Shown here: positions 1-6,830 of the stretch, piece after piece
Layout: every line of letters starts with the position of its first letter
Numbering within the stretch: position 1 is the stretch's first letter
Source: Hafnia psychrotolerans
GTDB lineage: Bacteria; Pseudomonadota; Gammaproteobacteria; Enterobacterales; Enterobacteriaceae
Reading direction: 5' to 3'
DNA length: 64,000 nt
NCBI RefSeq assembly: GCF_014639435.1
Contig: NZ_BMFZ01000008.1
Span: forward strand, 62,001-126,000
The notes under the pieces: generated by a model
Seen by the model: only the letters and a program-made list of their open reading frames with translations
What the model was told of the DNA's origin: nothing
Database searches by the model: none
Position numbers and translations under genes: made by a program

Positions 1-690
1 CTCTTCTTTGATCTGTTTGATCAGAGAAGCAACACCGCTGGCGCTGGCTTCAGATTCGGTTGAGAACCCCACTGGAGCCATAAAAGTCACATTATACTCG
101 CGGCCAAAGTAGCCAAAAGCATCATGACTGGTTAGCACTTTGCGATTCGCCTGTGGAATACCATTAAATTCTGACTTGGCCCATTCATCCAGTTTTTTGA
201 GTTGTTCGATATAAGCACCGCCGCGCTTACGGAAATAATTGGCATCTTCTGGATCGGCGACAATCAACGCATTCATCACATTAGTGGCATAAATGACGCC
301 ATTAGCCATGCTGTTCCAGGCATGCGGATCGGTGATTTCTTTACCATCATCCACCATTTGGCGCGAATTTACTCCATCCGAAGCGGTGACCACCTTGCCT
401 TTATAGCCAGAGGCTGATACCAAGCGGTCGATCCACCCTTCCAGACCCAGGCCACTCAAAAAAACCACATCAGAAGCATTGATCGCTTTACTGTCTTTTG
501 GCGAGGGCTCAAAGCTGTGTGGATCACCGTTCGGGCCCACCAGACTAGTGACCTTCACATGCTCGCCCCCCACTTGGTGAACGATATCGCCTAAAATTGA
601 AAAACTGGCTACAGCATTGACAGTTTTAGCCATTGCCAGCGGGCTCGACAGCAGGGCAGCTACTGCCAGAGCAACAGGTAAACGTTTCAT
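1..690 (-). CDS. Metal ABC transporter, substrate-binding protein (3' part cut off by window edge)
   Basis: Reading the minus strand from position 690 gives an open frame to the window edge (230 codons, no stop), so the C-terminus is missing. It begins MKRLPVALAVAALLSSPLAMA, a clear Sec signal peptide. The mature part has NGDPHSFEPSP, DPHAWNS and TSHDAFGYF, the histidine-bearing motifs of cluster A-I (ZnuA/MntA/SitA) metal-binding proteins. The long His-rich loop of typical ZnuA is not seen in the visible part. Two ATGs are adjacent (693 and 690); the AGGAG box fits the second better. It is the last visible gene of a minus-strand operon, 25 bases after the permease stop. The family is certain. 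Zinc rather than manganese is inferred from the Zur-like operator upstream of the operon. Confidence 0.88.
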   Translation of the reverse strand, partial: MKRLPVALAVAALLSSPLAMAKTVNAVASFSILGDIVHQVGGEHVKVTSLVGPNGDPHSFEPSPKDSKAINASDVVFLSGLGLEGWIDRLVSASGYKGKVVTASDGVNSRQMVDDGKEITDPHAWNSMANGVIYATNVMNALIVADPEDANYFRKRGGAYIEQLKKLDEWAKSEFNGIPQANRKVLTSHDAFGYFGREYNVTFMAPVGFSTESEASASGVASLIKQIKEE

Positions 691-715
691 CATTTCTCCT
701 TTCTTGTGGTACTGC

Positions 716-1573
716 TTAACGACGCGATGCGGTTAACATGCCGCCCCGCGATCCAAATAATACTGAGATAAAGAAAATAATACTGGCACTGAGAACAATC
801 GCTGGACCGGCTGGCAGTGACGCGTAATAAGACCATACAAGGCCGACCAGACTACTGATAATACCAATCACCACGGCACTCAGAAGGGTATGTGGCAGAT
901 CCCGTGCCCAAAAACGTGCACTGGCCGCAGGTAACATCATCAGGCCGACAGACATGAGAGTGCCGAGGATTTGGAAGCCGGCCACCAGGTTGATCACCAC
1001 CAGCGCCAGAAAAATTCCATGTATTGCTGCCAGCCATTTACCGGCACTAACACGCAGGAACAATGAGTCGAAAGACTCAATCACCAGCGCACGATAAATC
1101 GCCGCCAGCACGAGCAGTGAACCACTGGCAATGATGCCAACCATGATGATAGCTGACGAATCGATCGCCAAAATCGAACCGAAAAGTACATGCAGTAAAT
1201 CCACACTAGAACCGCGTAATGACACCAGCGTCACTCCAAGGGCCAAAGAACCCAGATAAAATCCGGCGAAGCTGGCATCCTCTTTCAATTCAGTCCGGCG
1301 GCTTACTAGTCCGGAAAGCATAGCCACAGCTAAGCCGGCGATAAATCCGCCAATCCCCATGGCAACCAATGACATTCCAGAAATTAAATAGCCAATTGCT
1401 GCGCCGGGTAATACTGCATGTGATAAAGCATCACCCACCAGACTCATACGTCGTAACAACAGAAAAACGCCGAGCGGTGTAGCACTGATGGACAGCGCCA
1501 GGCAGGCAATAAGCGCACGACGCATGAAGCCGAACTCAATAAAAGGATCGGCAAGTAAATGAAAAAGCATCAT
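716..1573 (-). CDS. Metal ABC transporter, membrane permease
   Basis: A 285-aa polytopic membrane protein of the ABC-3 (ZnuB/MntB/SitC) family, which forms the metal channel in the inner membrane. The segment LVGDALSHAVLPG at about residues 46-58 is the family hallmark, and seven to eight hydrophobic helices can be traced. Its start overlaps the end of the ATPase gene by four bases (ATGA type), so translation is probably coupled. It sits between the ATPase and the binding protein, completing an importer. The metal is not shown by the permease itself. Confidence 0.9.
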   Translation of the reverse strand: MMLFHLLADPFIEFGFMRRALIACLALSISATPLGVFLLLRRMSLVGDALSHAVLPGAAIGYLISGMSLVAMGIGGFIAGLAVAMLSGLVSRRTELKEDASFAGFYLGSLALGVTLVSLRGSSVDLLHVLFGSILAIDSSAIIMVGIIASGSLLVLAAIYRALVIESFDSLFLRVSAGKWLAAIHGIFLALVVINLVAGFQILGTLMSVGLMMLPAASARFWARDLPHTLLSAVVIGIISSLVGLVWSYYASLPAGPAIVLSASIIFFISVLFGSRGGMLTASRR

Positions 1574-2310
1574 AACGCAGTGACCCCAGCAGTAAGGCTA
1601 AAGGTATCTGCGGAAACGCAGGCATGCATCCGATTAGGAAAATGATTGAGCACATCATTCGCTGTTCCCCAAATATTTCGCTCTGCGCTGAGATACAAAA
1701 CCTGCGGAAAATGGCGTACTACCATTGAAATATCATGAAGTACTGCAATTATCGTTTTTCCCTCACGGTGCCATTGAGCAATGACTTTCAGCAAAAGCTC
1801 AATAGTCTGACTGTCAATACCCGTGAACGGCTCATCCAGCATGATTAGCGGAGCCTGCTGGATCAGCAGCCGCGCAAACAGAGTACGCTGTAGCTGCCCA
1901 CCAGAAAGATCCCCAACTCGAGAATTCGCCATCGCGCTCATGCCAACCGTACTGAGAGCTTGAGCTACCCGCTCTGCTGACTGGCAACTGATGCCCCTAA
2001 AGAGTCCACTTTGTGGCCAACACCCCATGGCAACCAGATCAAAAACGCTAATAGGAAACGTACGGTCTAGTTCGGCTTGCTGCGGTAAATACGCCATACG
2101 TGGCAGCTTTCGACCCCCACCTTCCGCACTAAAAATAAGTTTGCCTGCGACTGCAGCTTGTAAACCGGCCAGGGTTTTCAATAAGGTGGACTTACCGGCG
2201 CCATTCGCACCGATAATCGCAGTCAGCGAACCTGTGGTAAAGCACCCATCCAGAGGCATAGCCACAGCATGTCGGTCATAGCCGACAGAAAGTTGTTTAA
2301 CTGAAATCAT
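1570..2310 (-). CDS. Metal ABC transporter, ATP-binding protein
   Basis: A 246-aa ABC ATPase that powers the metal importer from the cytoplasmic side. Counting from the ATG at 2310, Walker A is GANGAGKST (34-42), the signature LSGGQ is at 135-139 and Walker B LIMLDEP is at 155-161, with a switch histidine in LHDISM. An in-frame TTG at 2343 would add 11 residues. I prefer 2310 because it begins the canonical MISVKQLSVGY strand and overlaps the stop of the upstream 35-codon ORF as ATGA, a typical coupling arrangement. There is no strong Shine-Dalgarno of its own, which fits coupling. The family is closest to ZnuC/SitB/MntA-type ATPases. Confidence 0.9.
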   Translation of the reverse strand: MISVKQLSVGYDRHAVAMPLDGCFTTGSLTAIIGANGAGKSTLLKTLAGLQAAVAGKLIFSAEGGGRKLPRMAYLPQQAELDRTFPISVFDLVAMGCWPQSGLFRGISCQSAERVAQALSTVGMSAMANSRVGDLSGGQLQRTLFARLLIQQAPLIMLDEPFTGIDSQTIELLLKVIAQWHREGKTIIAVLHDISMVVRHFPQVLYLSAERNIWGTANDVLNHFPNRMHACVSADTFSLTAGVTAL

Positions 2311-2414
2311 GGCAATGAAATGGCCCAATAAACCCCACCCCAAAGCAGCGCCAGAAGAATAACAATGGCACCACAGCGGGCAAGTGCAGAGAGAGTAAAT
2401 AGTGTGTTATGCAT
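2307..2414 (-). CDS. Small predicted membrane peptide (35 aa) leading the metal ABC operon
   Basis: The frame starts at ATG 2414, preceded by AGAGGT at good spacing, and ends in a TGA that overlaps the ATPase start (ATGA). It encodes 35 residues: a short polar start MHNTLFTL, then one strongly hydrophobic stretch (AIVILLALLWGGVYWAI), ending in SLP. This looks like a single-span inner-membrane peptide. It is the first ORF after the Zur-like operator, so it should be co-expressed with the transporter. It could be an accessory subunit, or only a leader whose translation opens the ATPase start site. I do not recognise a family, and it is too short for many annotation pipelines. Confidence 0.55.
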   Translation of the reverse strand: MHNTLFTLSALARCGAIVILLALLWGGVYWAISLP

Positions 2415-2423
2415 GGCGACCTC

Positions 2424-2449
2424 TTTTTTCGTTACATTATAACATCACA
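2424..2449 (-). promoter_or_regulatory. Zur-like operator overlapping an extended -10 promoter
   Basis: On the minus strand the sequence reads GTGATGTTATAATGTAACG (core 2431-2443). It closely follows the enterobacterial Zur box, whose core is a TGTTATA/TATAACA dyad. It also contains TGTTATAAT, an extended -10 hexamer, so a bound repressor would block RNA polymerase directly. The ATG of the 35-codon ORF lies about 10 bases downstream of the element. No MntR-like or clear Fur box is seen. The motif match is direct; zinc control is inference. Confidence 0.6.
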
Positions 2450-2581
2450 ATAGTTAGCCATATACAACATTCTAAGTTGTAACTTTCTATTTTTGAGGCT
2501 ATTAACTGATGCTAAAAGACTCACGCTCTATAGCAGTGAGTTCAGGTTTCACTCTCTTAGTGCCCGTAAAGGTAATCAAAT

Positions 2582-2851
2582 ATGAACTTAAAACAAAAAA
2601 AACTTATACATCATGCAGATAAAAAAATTGCTGTACAAAAAAATCCCAACACAGGACACATTTTCAAAAAAATATGCAATACTATAATTGAGTATCTTAG
2701 AGAGGGAGATAGAATGAAGAGACTAATCCCTTATGAAAATAATGGAAAAGACCTTTCCATATCATATTTACAACATCTTATTGATGCCCCTCTTTCAGAT
2801 ATTGAAGAGCTTTTAGTGAGTAATTTGTGTTATTACTCTACAAATGTGTAA
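2582..2851 (+). CDS. Hypothetical protein (orphan, AT-rich)
   Basis: An open frame of 89 codons, lysine-rich and clearly more AT-rich than the surrounding core genes. Two starts are possible. ATG 2582 has an AAAGGT about eight bases upstream. ATG 2714 has an excellent GAGGGAG box and would give a 45-aa product beginning MKRLIPYENNGKDLS. I recognise no family and see no signal peptide or membrane helix. It lies in the variable patch between the metal transporter and tomB-hha. Low GC suggests acquired DNA, but this could also be non-coding. Confidence 0.35.
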   Translation: MNLKQKKLIHHADKKIAVQKNPNTGHIFKKICNTIIEYLREGDRMKRLIPYENNGKDLSISYLQHLIDAPLSDIEELLVSNLCYYSTNV

Positions 2852-2872
2852 TATATACTAGATTTGTTGAAG

Positions 2873-3067
2873 ATGATGTCGAGTGAGGCTATTGCTACTG
2901 GTACGTATTCAATGAGTTATCAGTTTAAATGTAGCGCTTCCCATGGATGCTTTGCCATTAATGTTGAAGAAACTGCTGCCGAGAGTGCGACATTTAAAGT
3001 GAAAAATCATGCGTTCGGATTTGATATCATAGATACTGAGCGTTCTGCTACAGCTCAGAAATTGTAA
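2873..3067 (+). CDS. Hypothetical short ORF, possibly a gene remnant
   Basis: A frame with ATGs at 2873 and 2876 and a stop at 3067 encodes about 64 residues, with two cysteines (YQFKCSASHGCFAINVEE) and a mixed polar composition that looks protein-like. There is no usable Shine-Dalgarno, and the frame is closed by a stop just upstream at 2849-2851. It may therefore be the surviving 3' end of a larger gene. No family recognised. It lies 22 bases after the previous orphan ORF on the same strand. Confidence 0.25.
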   Translation: MMSSEAIATGTYSMSYQFKCSASHGCFAINVEETAAESATFKVKNHAFGFDIIDTERSATAQKL

Positions 3068-3298
3068 ATTTTAGTAATATATTTGTGCAGTTTTAGTAAA
3101 ATGAAATTCATTAAACCTGTTACCAATCTAATATAGTCTTTTCCAACGTATAAATGTTTATTGTGGTTGAGTAACAAACGATGTTTTAGCGAGTCGTCCA
3201 ATGTATCTTGTAGTATACAGTTATCCATAAGCCATCAGGTTATGCTGTTACTCACTTAGTGCTATCAACACCGAATAAGCCATTACGGAGGGGATGAT
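3068..3298. other. AT-rich intergenic segment upstream of tomB
   Basis: About 230 bases, low in GC, with no open frame worth calling. It must carry the tomB-hha promoter. TATAAA-like hexamers are present but too many to choose among. A GGAGG ribosome-binding site at 3287-3291 precedes the tomB ATG. AT-rich flanks are typical of H-NS/Hha-silenced loci, so autoregulation through H-NS-Hha is plausible but not shown. Confidence 0.4.
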
Positions 3299-3667
3299 AT
3301 GGATGAGTACTCGCCTAAGGGACATGATATAGCGCAGTTGCGGTTCCTCAATGAAAATCTTTATGATGAAGGGATTGCCACACTGGGAGACAGCCATCAC
3401 GGCTGGGTTAACGACCCAACATCCGCGATGAATCTGCAATTGAACGAACTTATCGAGCACATTGCATCATTTGTGATGAGCTTTAAAATAAAATATCCTG
3501 ATGATACTCATCTGAGCGATTTGGTAGAGGAGTATCTAGACGATACCTACACTTTGTTCAGTAATTATGGGATTAATGATTCTGATTTACGTCAATGGCA
3601 AAAAACCAAAAAACGATTATTCAGAATATTCTCAGGCGAGTACGTCTGTACCCTAATGAAAACTTAA
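3299..3667 (+). CDS. tomB: TomB (YbaJ/YmoB), Hha toxicity modulator
   Basis: A 122-aa cytoplasmic protein whose N-terminal two thirds matches E. coli TomB almost residue for residue: [41 protein letters not shown]. In E. coli it is the partner of Hha and behaves as its antidote, affecting biofilm formation; in Yersinia it is YmoB. The start has a GGAGG box; an out-of-frame ATG at 3294 was rejected. The C-terminal 20 residues diverge from E. coli. hha follows 47 bases downstream on the same strand, the usual tomB-hha order. Confidence 0.95.
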   Translation: MDEYSPKGHDIAQLRFLNENLYDEGIATLGDSHHGWVNDPTSAMNLQLNELIEHIASFVMSFKIKYPDDTHLSDLVEEYLDDTYTLFSNYGINDSDLRQWQKTKKRLFRIFSGEYVCTLMKT

Positions 3668-3714
3668 GAAATACTTTACCCGCAGTATTTGAGATTAATA
3701 ACGAAAAGGCCATG

Positions 3715-3918
3715 ATGAACAAAATCGACTATTTGATGCGTTTAAGAAAATGCACCACAATTGATACACTAGAGCGCGTCATTGAGAAAAATAAGTACGA
3801 ACTTTCCGACGATGAGCTGGAGTTGTTTTACTCCGCAGCTGATCATCGCCTTGCTGAGCTAACGATGAATAAGCTTTTTGACAAAGTTCCTGTCGCTGTT
3901 TGGAAGTTCGTACGTTAA
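3715..3918 (+). CDS. hha: Hha/YmoA family haemolysin expression modulator
   Basis: A 67-aa nucleoid-associated regulator that joins H-NS/StpA complexes and modulates silencing of AT-rich genes. The sequence from [11 protein letters not shown] through [32 protein letters not shown] is nearly the Yersinia YmoA sequence; the C-terminus VAVWKFVR is more like E. coli Hha. A longer in-frame ATG at 3595 overlaps tomB and is not supported by homology. ATGs occur at 3712 and 3715; the AAAGG box is better spaced for 3715. It is downstream of tomB, with a hairpin terminator after it. Confidence 0.95.
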   Translation: MNKIDYLMRLRKCTTIDTLERVIEKNKYELSDDELELFYSAADHRLAELTMNKLFDKVPVAVWKFVR

Positions 3919-3937
3919 CTTTTTCAGAATATCTTGA

Positions 3938-3971
3938 TTGGGCCGGTAATATAATCGGCCCGATGTTTATT
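3938..3971 (+). terminator. Hairpin terminator after hha
   Basis: The arms ATTGGGCCG and CGGCCCGAT enclose a ten-base AT-rich loop and are followed by TGTTTATTATTC. It lies 20 bases after the hha stop and should end the tomB-hha transcript. Confidence 0.7.
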
Positions 3972-3983
3972 ATTCTTAAAAAC

Positions 3984-4163
3984 TTATCCCACGTTCTCCA
4001 TCGTGTACCTTATTGACAATTTTCTCCACCTTTCCTTAATTTTTGCCTGAAAATCTGTAATAAAAATTGGAATACCGCTCTGCTTGCACAGATCATAAAA
4101 GATAAGACTTTTCAGCCGCTTAAAGCCATCGAAGAAATCTGCCGCGCTTGTGATGCCAGTCAG
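3984..4163 (-). pseudogene. Possible decayed gene (C-terminal remnant)
   Basis: On the minus strand a stop-to-stop frame without a start codon encodes 59 residues with a natural protein look: AADFFDGFKRLKSLIFYDL followed by CKQSGIPIFITDFQAKIKER. Immediately upstream, in another frame, KKHLHRTPFDVSDVPAWLN is followed by an in-frame TAG at 4183-4185. One frameshift and one nonsense change would be enough to split a former gene this way. No family is recognised, and a chance frame cannot be excluded. Confidence 0.25.
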
Positions 4164-4325
4164 CTAGGGTTATACATTTTGGCTATTCTACTCGCGCATT
4201 ATTTAACCAAGCGGGTACATCACTAACGTCGAAAGGGGTGCGGTGAAGGTGCTTTTTTATAAGTGCAGAAAAATGATAAAAGAAAACTCAGGAAAGAGAA
4301 TAAATAAAAAAGGTCAGGCAGAAAT
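4164..4325. other. Intergenic segment before ffs, no confident gene
   Basis: It carries the interrupted frame noted with the preceding remnant and an AT-rich run near 4240-4310. A 75-codon plus-strand frame from 4243 runs straight through the 4.5S RNA gene and is not believable. The region lies at the 3' end of ffs. Confidence 0.4.
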
Positions 4326-4438
4326 GGTGGAGGCCCTGCCAGCTACATCCCGGCACACACGACGCCTGCTGCGGCTGCTTCCTTCCGGACCTGACCGAGT
4401 TAACAAGTTAGTGTTGCGGGAGAACCAACAGAGCCTCC
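4326..4438 (-). ncRNA. ffs: 4.5S RNA (bacterial signal recognition particle RNA)
   Basis: Read on the minus strand the segment starts GGAGGCTCTGTTGGTTCTCC, passes through the SRP apical domain (GTCAGGTCCGGAAGGAAGCAG, with the GGAA tetraloop and the Ffh-binding symmetric loop), and returns with GCCGGGATGTAGCTGGCAG and GGCCTCCACC. It is about 113 nt, against 114 in E. coli, and folds as one long hairpin. Compared with E. coli, the third base is A instead of G and its partner is U instead of C, a compensated pair. It works with Ffh to target nascent membrane proteins. Position beside ybaZ matches E. coli. Ends are placed by homology and could shift by a base or two. Confidence 0.96.
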
Positions 4439-4637
4439 ATTGTCATTACTGGCTCCGCTTATCTGCATAAGAAAAGTGAAGCGGCTTGCATTATCAGGGA
4501 TGACAGTTCCAAAAGCAAGGTAACCGCCGACGACCGTTGTTTTCTTATACAATCTCTCCACCCCAACCAGCCCGGAAAGAAGCTTTATGGGATTAGGGTT
4601 TACGGCATAATGGGCAATCATCACTGAGGAGCCAGCC

Positions 4638-4952
4638 ATGTCGGAGTCAGAGAGAGATACTTTTCGTCAGCGTGTTTACCAGATAATCGCAGCCATTCCT
4701 GCGGGACAGGTCACTACCTATGGCAACGTGGCGCAACTCGCCGGCTCACCACGCGCTGCACGCCAAGTGGGAGGCATACTCAGAAAATTGCCTGAAGGCA
4801 GTTCTCTGCCCTGGCACCGGGTAATTAACCGTCATGGTGAAATATCCCAACAAGGTGAGGATTTCAAACGTCAGCGCCAGGCTTTGTTATCAGAAGGCAT
4901 TATGTTCGAAAACGGACGCATTGATCTGAAGAAACATGGCTGGAGGTGGTGA
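4638..4952 (+). CDS. ybaZ: Alkyltransferase-like protein Atl (YbaZ)
   Basis: A 104-aa homologue of the DNA-binding domain of O6-alkylguanine-DNA methyltransferase. The usual PCHRV active site is PWHRV (58-62), with tryptophan replacing the catalytic cysteine; this defines the Atl family. It therefore binds O6-alkylguanine and flips it out but cannot remove the alkyl group, and flags the lesion for nucleotide excision repair. The helix-turn-helix region GNVAQLAGSPRAARQVG is intact. It is divergent from ffs and convergent with ybaY. Confidence 0.95.
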   Translation: MSESERDTFRQRVYQIIAAIPAGQVTTYGNVAQLAGSPRAARQVGGILRKLPEGSSLPWHRVINRHGEISQQGEDFKRQRQALLSEGIMFENGRIDLKKHGWRW

Positions 4953-4963
4953 TGACCGCCATA

Positions 4964-4990
4964 AAAAAACACCGCAATGGCGGTGTTTTT
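4964..4990. terminator. Bidirectional terminator between ybaZ and ybaY
   Basis: The arms AAAAACACCGC and GCGGTGTTTTT pair around a short loop, giving A- and T-runs on both sides. It lies between two convergent genes. Confidence 0.85.
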
Positions 4991-5011
4991 AACGTTAGCT
5001 AAACCGGAGAA

Positions 5012-5602
5012 TTAATACATCGGCTGAGTTGACGCTGGGCTAACCGAGGTCGGAGCCATGGTATTTGGTGAGGCTCCAAGCCCCGGCTCATTTGGGTTAC
5101 TCATTGGGCCTAACCCGGCTGGCTTGGTCGTAACCGGTACTGAAGCGACAGGCACCAACTGCAGGTCAGCACGAGTTCCCTGACCACGGTTGACGACTTC
5201 TTTTACTGAATCAGTGATGAACGTCATCTGACCATTCACCGTCACCGCCGCACTAAGGATGACTCGGGCATTCGGCTGAATATCCTGAGGGTTGTACGGC
5301 AGAATAAAGGTAAAGGGTGCCTGTTTCCCCCCGGTACGCGCAACGTTCTGTGAAATCACGCGGGATGGGGCGTCAGACATGGAGGCATCAGACAGAGTAA
5401 CTGTCAGCACAGCATCTGGCGGCAAAGCAATTCGCTGAGAAATATTCACGGTACCCGATACGTTAGGGCCAGTGATTGCCGGACCGGACGGGCTGGCCGA
5501 CGTATTGGCAGGAGCTTCCTGCGCGGGCATAGTGTGTTGCGAAGCGCAACCGGCCAGTGTGAGAGACAGCGCGGTTCCACCTACAATCTGCCAAAGCTTC
5601 AT
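5012..5602 (-). CDS. ybaY: YbaY family lipoprotein
   Basis: A 196-aa envelope lipoprotein. The N-terminus MKLWQIVGGTALSLTLAGCAS carries a lipobox LAGC with the lipidated cysteine near position 19. The central region (about residues 50-150: SGTVNISQRIALPPDAVLTV, FTFILPYNP) matches the YbaY/type III secretion-lipoprotein chaperone fold (YscW-like). The C-terminal 40 residues are rich in proline, asparagine and serine and are probably disordered. The start has an AAGGAG box. Exact function is unknown; in E. coli it has been described as a glycoprotein/polysaccharide-related lipoprotein. Confidence 0.88.
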   Translation of the reverse strand: MKLWQIVGGTALSLTLAGCASQHTMPAQEAPANTSASPSGPAITGPNVSGTVNISQRIALPPDAVLTVTLSDASMSDAPSRVISQNVARTGGKQAPFTFILPYNPQDIQPNARVILSAAVTVNGQMTFITDSVKEVVNRGQGTRADLQLVPVASVPVTTKPAGLGPMSNPNEPGLGASPNTMAPTSVSPASTQPMY

Positions 5603-5626
5603 TGATCGTACTCCTTTTTATTATTC

Positions 5627-5640
5627 GCTTGTCGACAAGC
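5627..5640. repeat. 14-bp perfect palindrome upstream of ybaY
   Basis: GCTTGTCGACAAGC is a perfect palindrome 25 bases upstream of the ybaY start codon, just before the ribosome-binding site. It could be a regulator site or a short leader hairpin. No known operator is recognised. Confidence 0.4.
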
Positions 5641-5854
5641 TCTAATAAACGCCGACTATGAATAGTGGCTTTAACCACCTTACTCATTAATCATGGCACA
5701 AAAGTCTGGAACTTTCCTGCCGACAGCTAAATTCAGCTTCTGAACACTGTTTTTTTTTACTATTATGAAAGAGATAACTCACCGCCTCTCCTGCCGTAGT
5801 TGATTTATCAGGGTTCTCCGCCCCGTCAGGAGACCAACTTTCATGAGGCCACCT

Positions 5855-6721
5855 ATGAGTCAGGCACTGCAAAACTTACTGGATCTGCTTGATCTGGAAA
5901 AAATCGAAGAAGGGTTGTTTCGTGGCCAGAGTGAAGATCTTGGCCTGCGCCAAGTCTTCGGTGGTCAAGTTGTCGGGCAGGCGCTGTATGCGGCCAAACA
6001 AACCGTACCCAGTGAGCGCGGGATCCACTCCTTCCACAGCTATTTTTTACGTCCCGGAGACAGCAGTAAACCGATCATTTATGATGTGGAAATTCTGCGC
6101 GATGGCAACAGTTTCAGCGCCCGCCGCGTCAAAGCCGTACAAAATGGCAAACCTATTTTCTATATGACCGCATCGTTCCAGAGCCAGGAAGAAGGTTTTG
6201 AACATCAGAACACCATGCCGGATGTACCGCCGCCAGAGTCGCTTATGTCTGAATCAGATATCGCCAAAAACCTGGCACATCTGATACCGGAAAAAGTACG
6301 GGAGAAGTTCATCGGCCAGAAACCCATCGAAATGCGCCCGGTAAAATTCTATAACCCACTCAGGGGAACCGTGGAAGAACCGAATCGCGCAGTATGGTTC
6401 CGCGCTAATGGGGTAATGCCTGATGATTTGCGTATTCACCAGTATTTACTGGGTTATGCATCAGATTTCAATTTCCTGCCCACGGCATTACAACCTCACG
6501 GTATCGGCTTCCTTGAACCGGATATGCAGGTCGCTACCATCGATCATTCTATGTGGTTCCACCGTCCATTCCGTATGGATGACTGGCTGCTCTATGCCGT
6601 CGAAAGTACCTCAGCCTCTGGTGCGCGCGGTTTTGTCCGAGGCCAATTCTATACCCGCGATGGCGTACTTATTGCCTCAACAGTTCAGGAAGGCGTGATC
6701 CGCAAAAGAAAATCTGAGTAA
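5855..6721 (+). CDS. tesB: Acyl-CoA thioesterase II
   Basis: A 288-aa double-hotdog thioesterase that hydrolyses medium- and long-chain acyl-CoA to free fatty acid and CoA in the cytoplasm. The known catalytic residues of E. coli TesB are at the same positions: Asp204 in YLLGYASD, Thr228 in VATIDHS and Gln278 in VQEG. The longer frame from 5843 adds MRPP, which is absent in homologues, so I start at MSQALQNLL (5855). It is transcribed alone, followed by a strong terminator, and is convergent with amtB. Confidence 0.96.
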   Translation: MSQALQNLLDLLDLEKIEEGLFRGQSEDLGLRQVFGGQVVGQALYAAKQTVPSERGIHSFHSYFLRPGDSSKPIIYDVEILRDGNSFSARRVKAVQNGKPIFYMTASFQSQEEGFEHQNTMPDVPPPESLMSESDIAKNLAHLIPEKVREKFIGQKPIEMRPVKFYNPLRGTVEEPNRAVWFRANGVMPDDLRIHQYLLGYASDFNFLPTALQPHGIGFLEPDMQVATIDHSMWFHRPFRMDDWLLYAVESTSASGARGFVRGQFYTRDGVLIASTVQEGVIRKRKSE

Positions 6722-6736
6722 TCAAAAGTTGCTATA

Positions 6737-6769
6737 AAAAAAGGGGCGATATTGTTATCGCCCCTTTTC
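6737..6769. terminator. Terminator between tesB and amtB
   Basis: AAAAAGGGGCGAT and ATCGCCCCTTTT form a strong stem with A- and T-runs on either side, suited to ending both convergent transcripts. Confidence 0.88.
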
Positions 6770-6830
6770 ACATTCACCAGTATTTATATATTTGTTATGA
6801 AGTTAGAAAGCCCCTTCATTTAAAATCCTA

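Noticed and set aside
3984-4216. Plus-strand frame NTALLAQIIKDKTFQPLKAI to KRVHH in the hha-ffs interval
   Set aside because: It has no start codon and is overlapped by a more protein-like minus-strand frame; neither can be called a gene.
4243-4639. ORFs of 75 and 79 codons overlapping ffs on both strands
   Set aside because: They run through the 4.5S RNA gene, whose sequence is fixed by RNA structure; neither has a family match.
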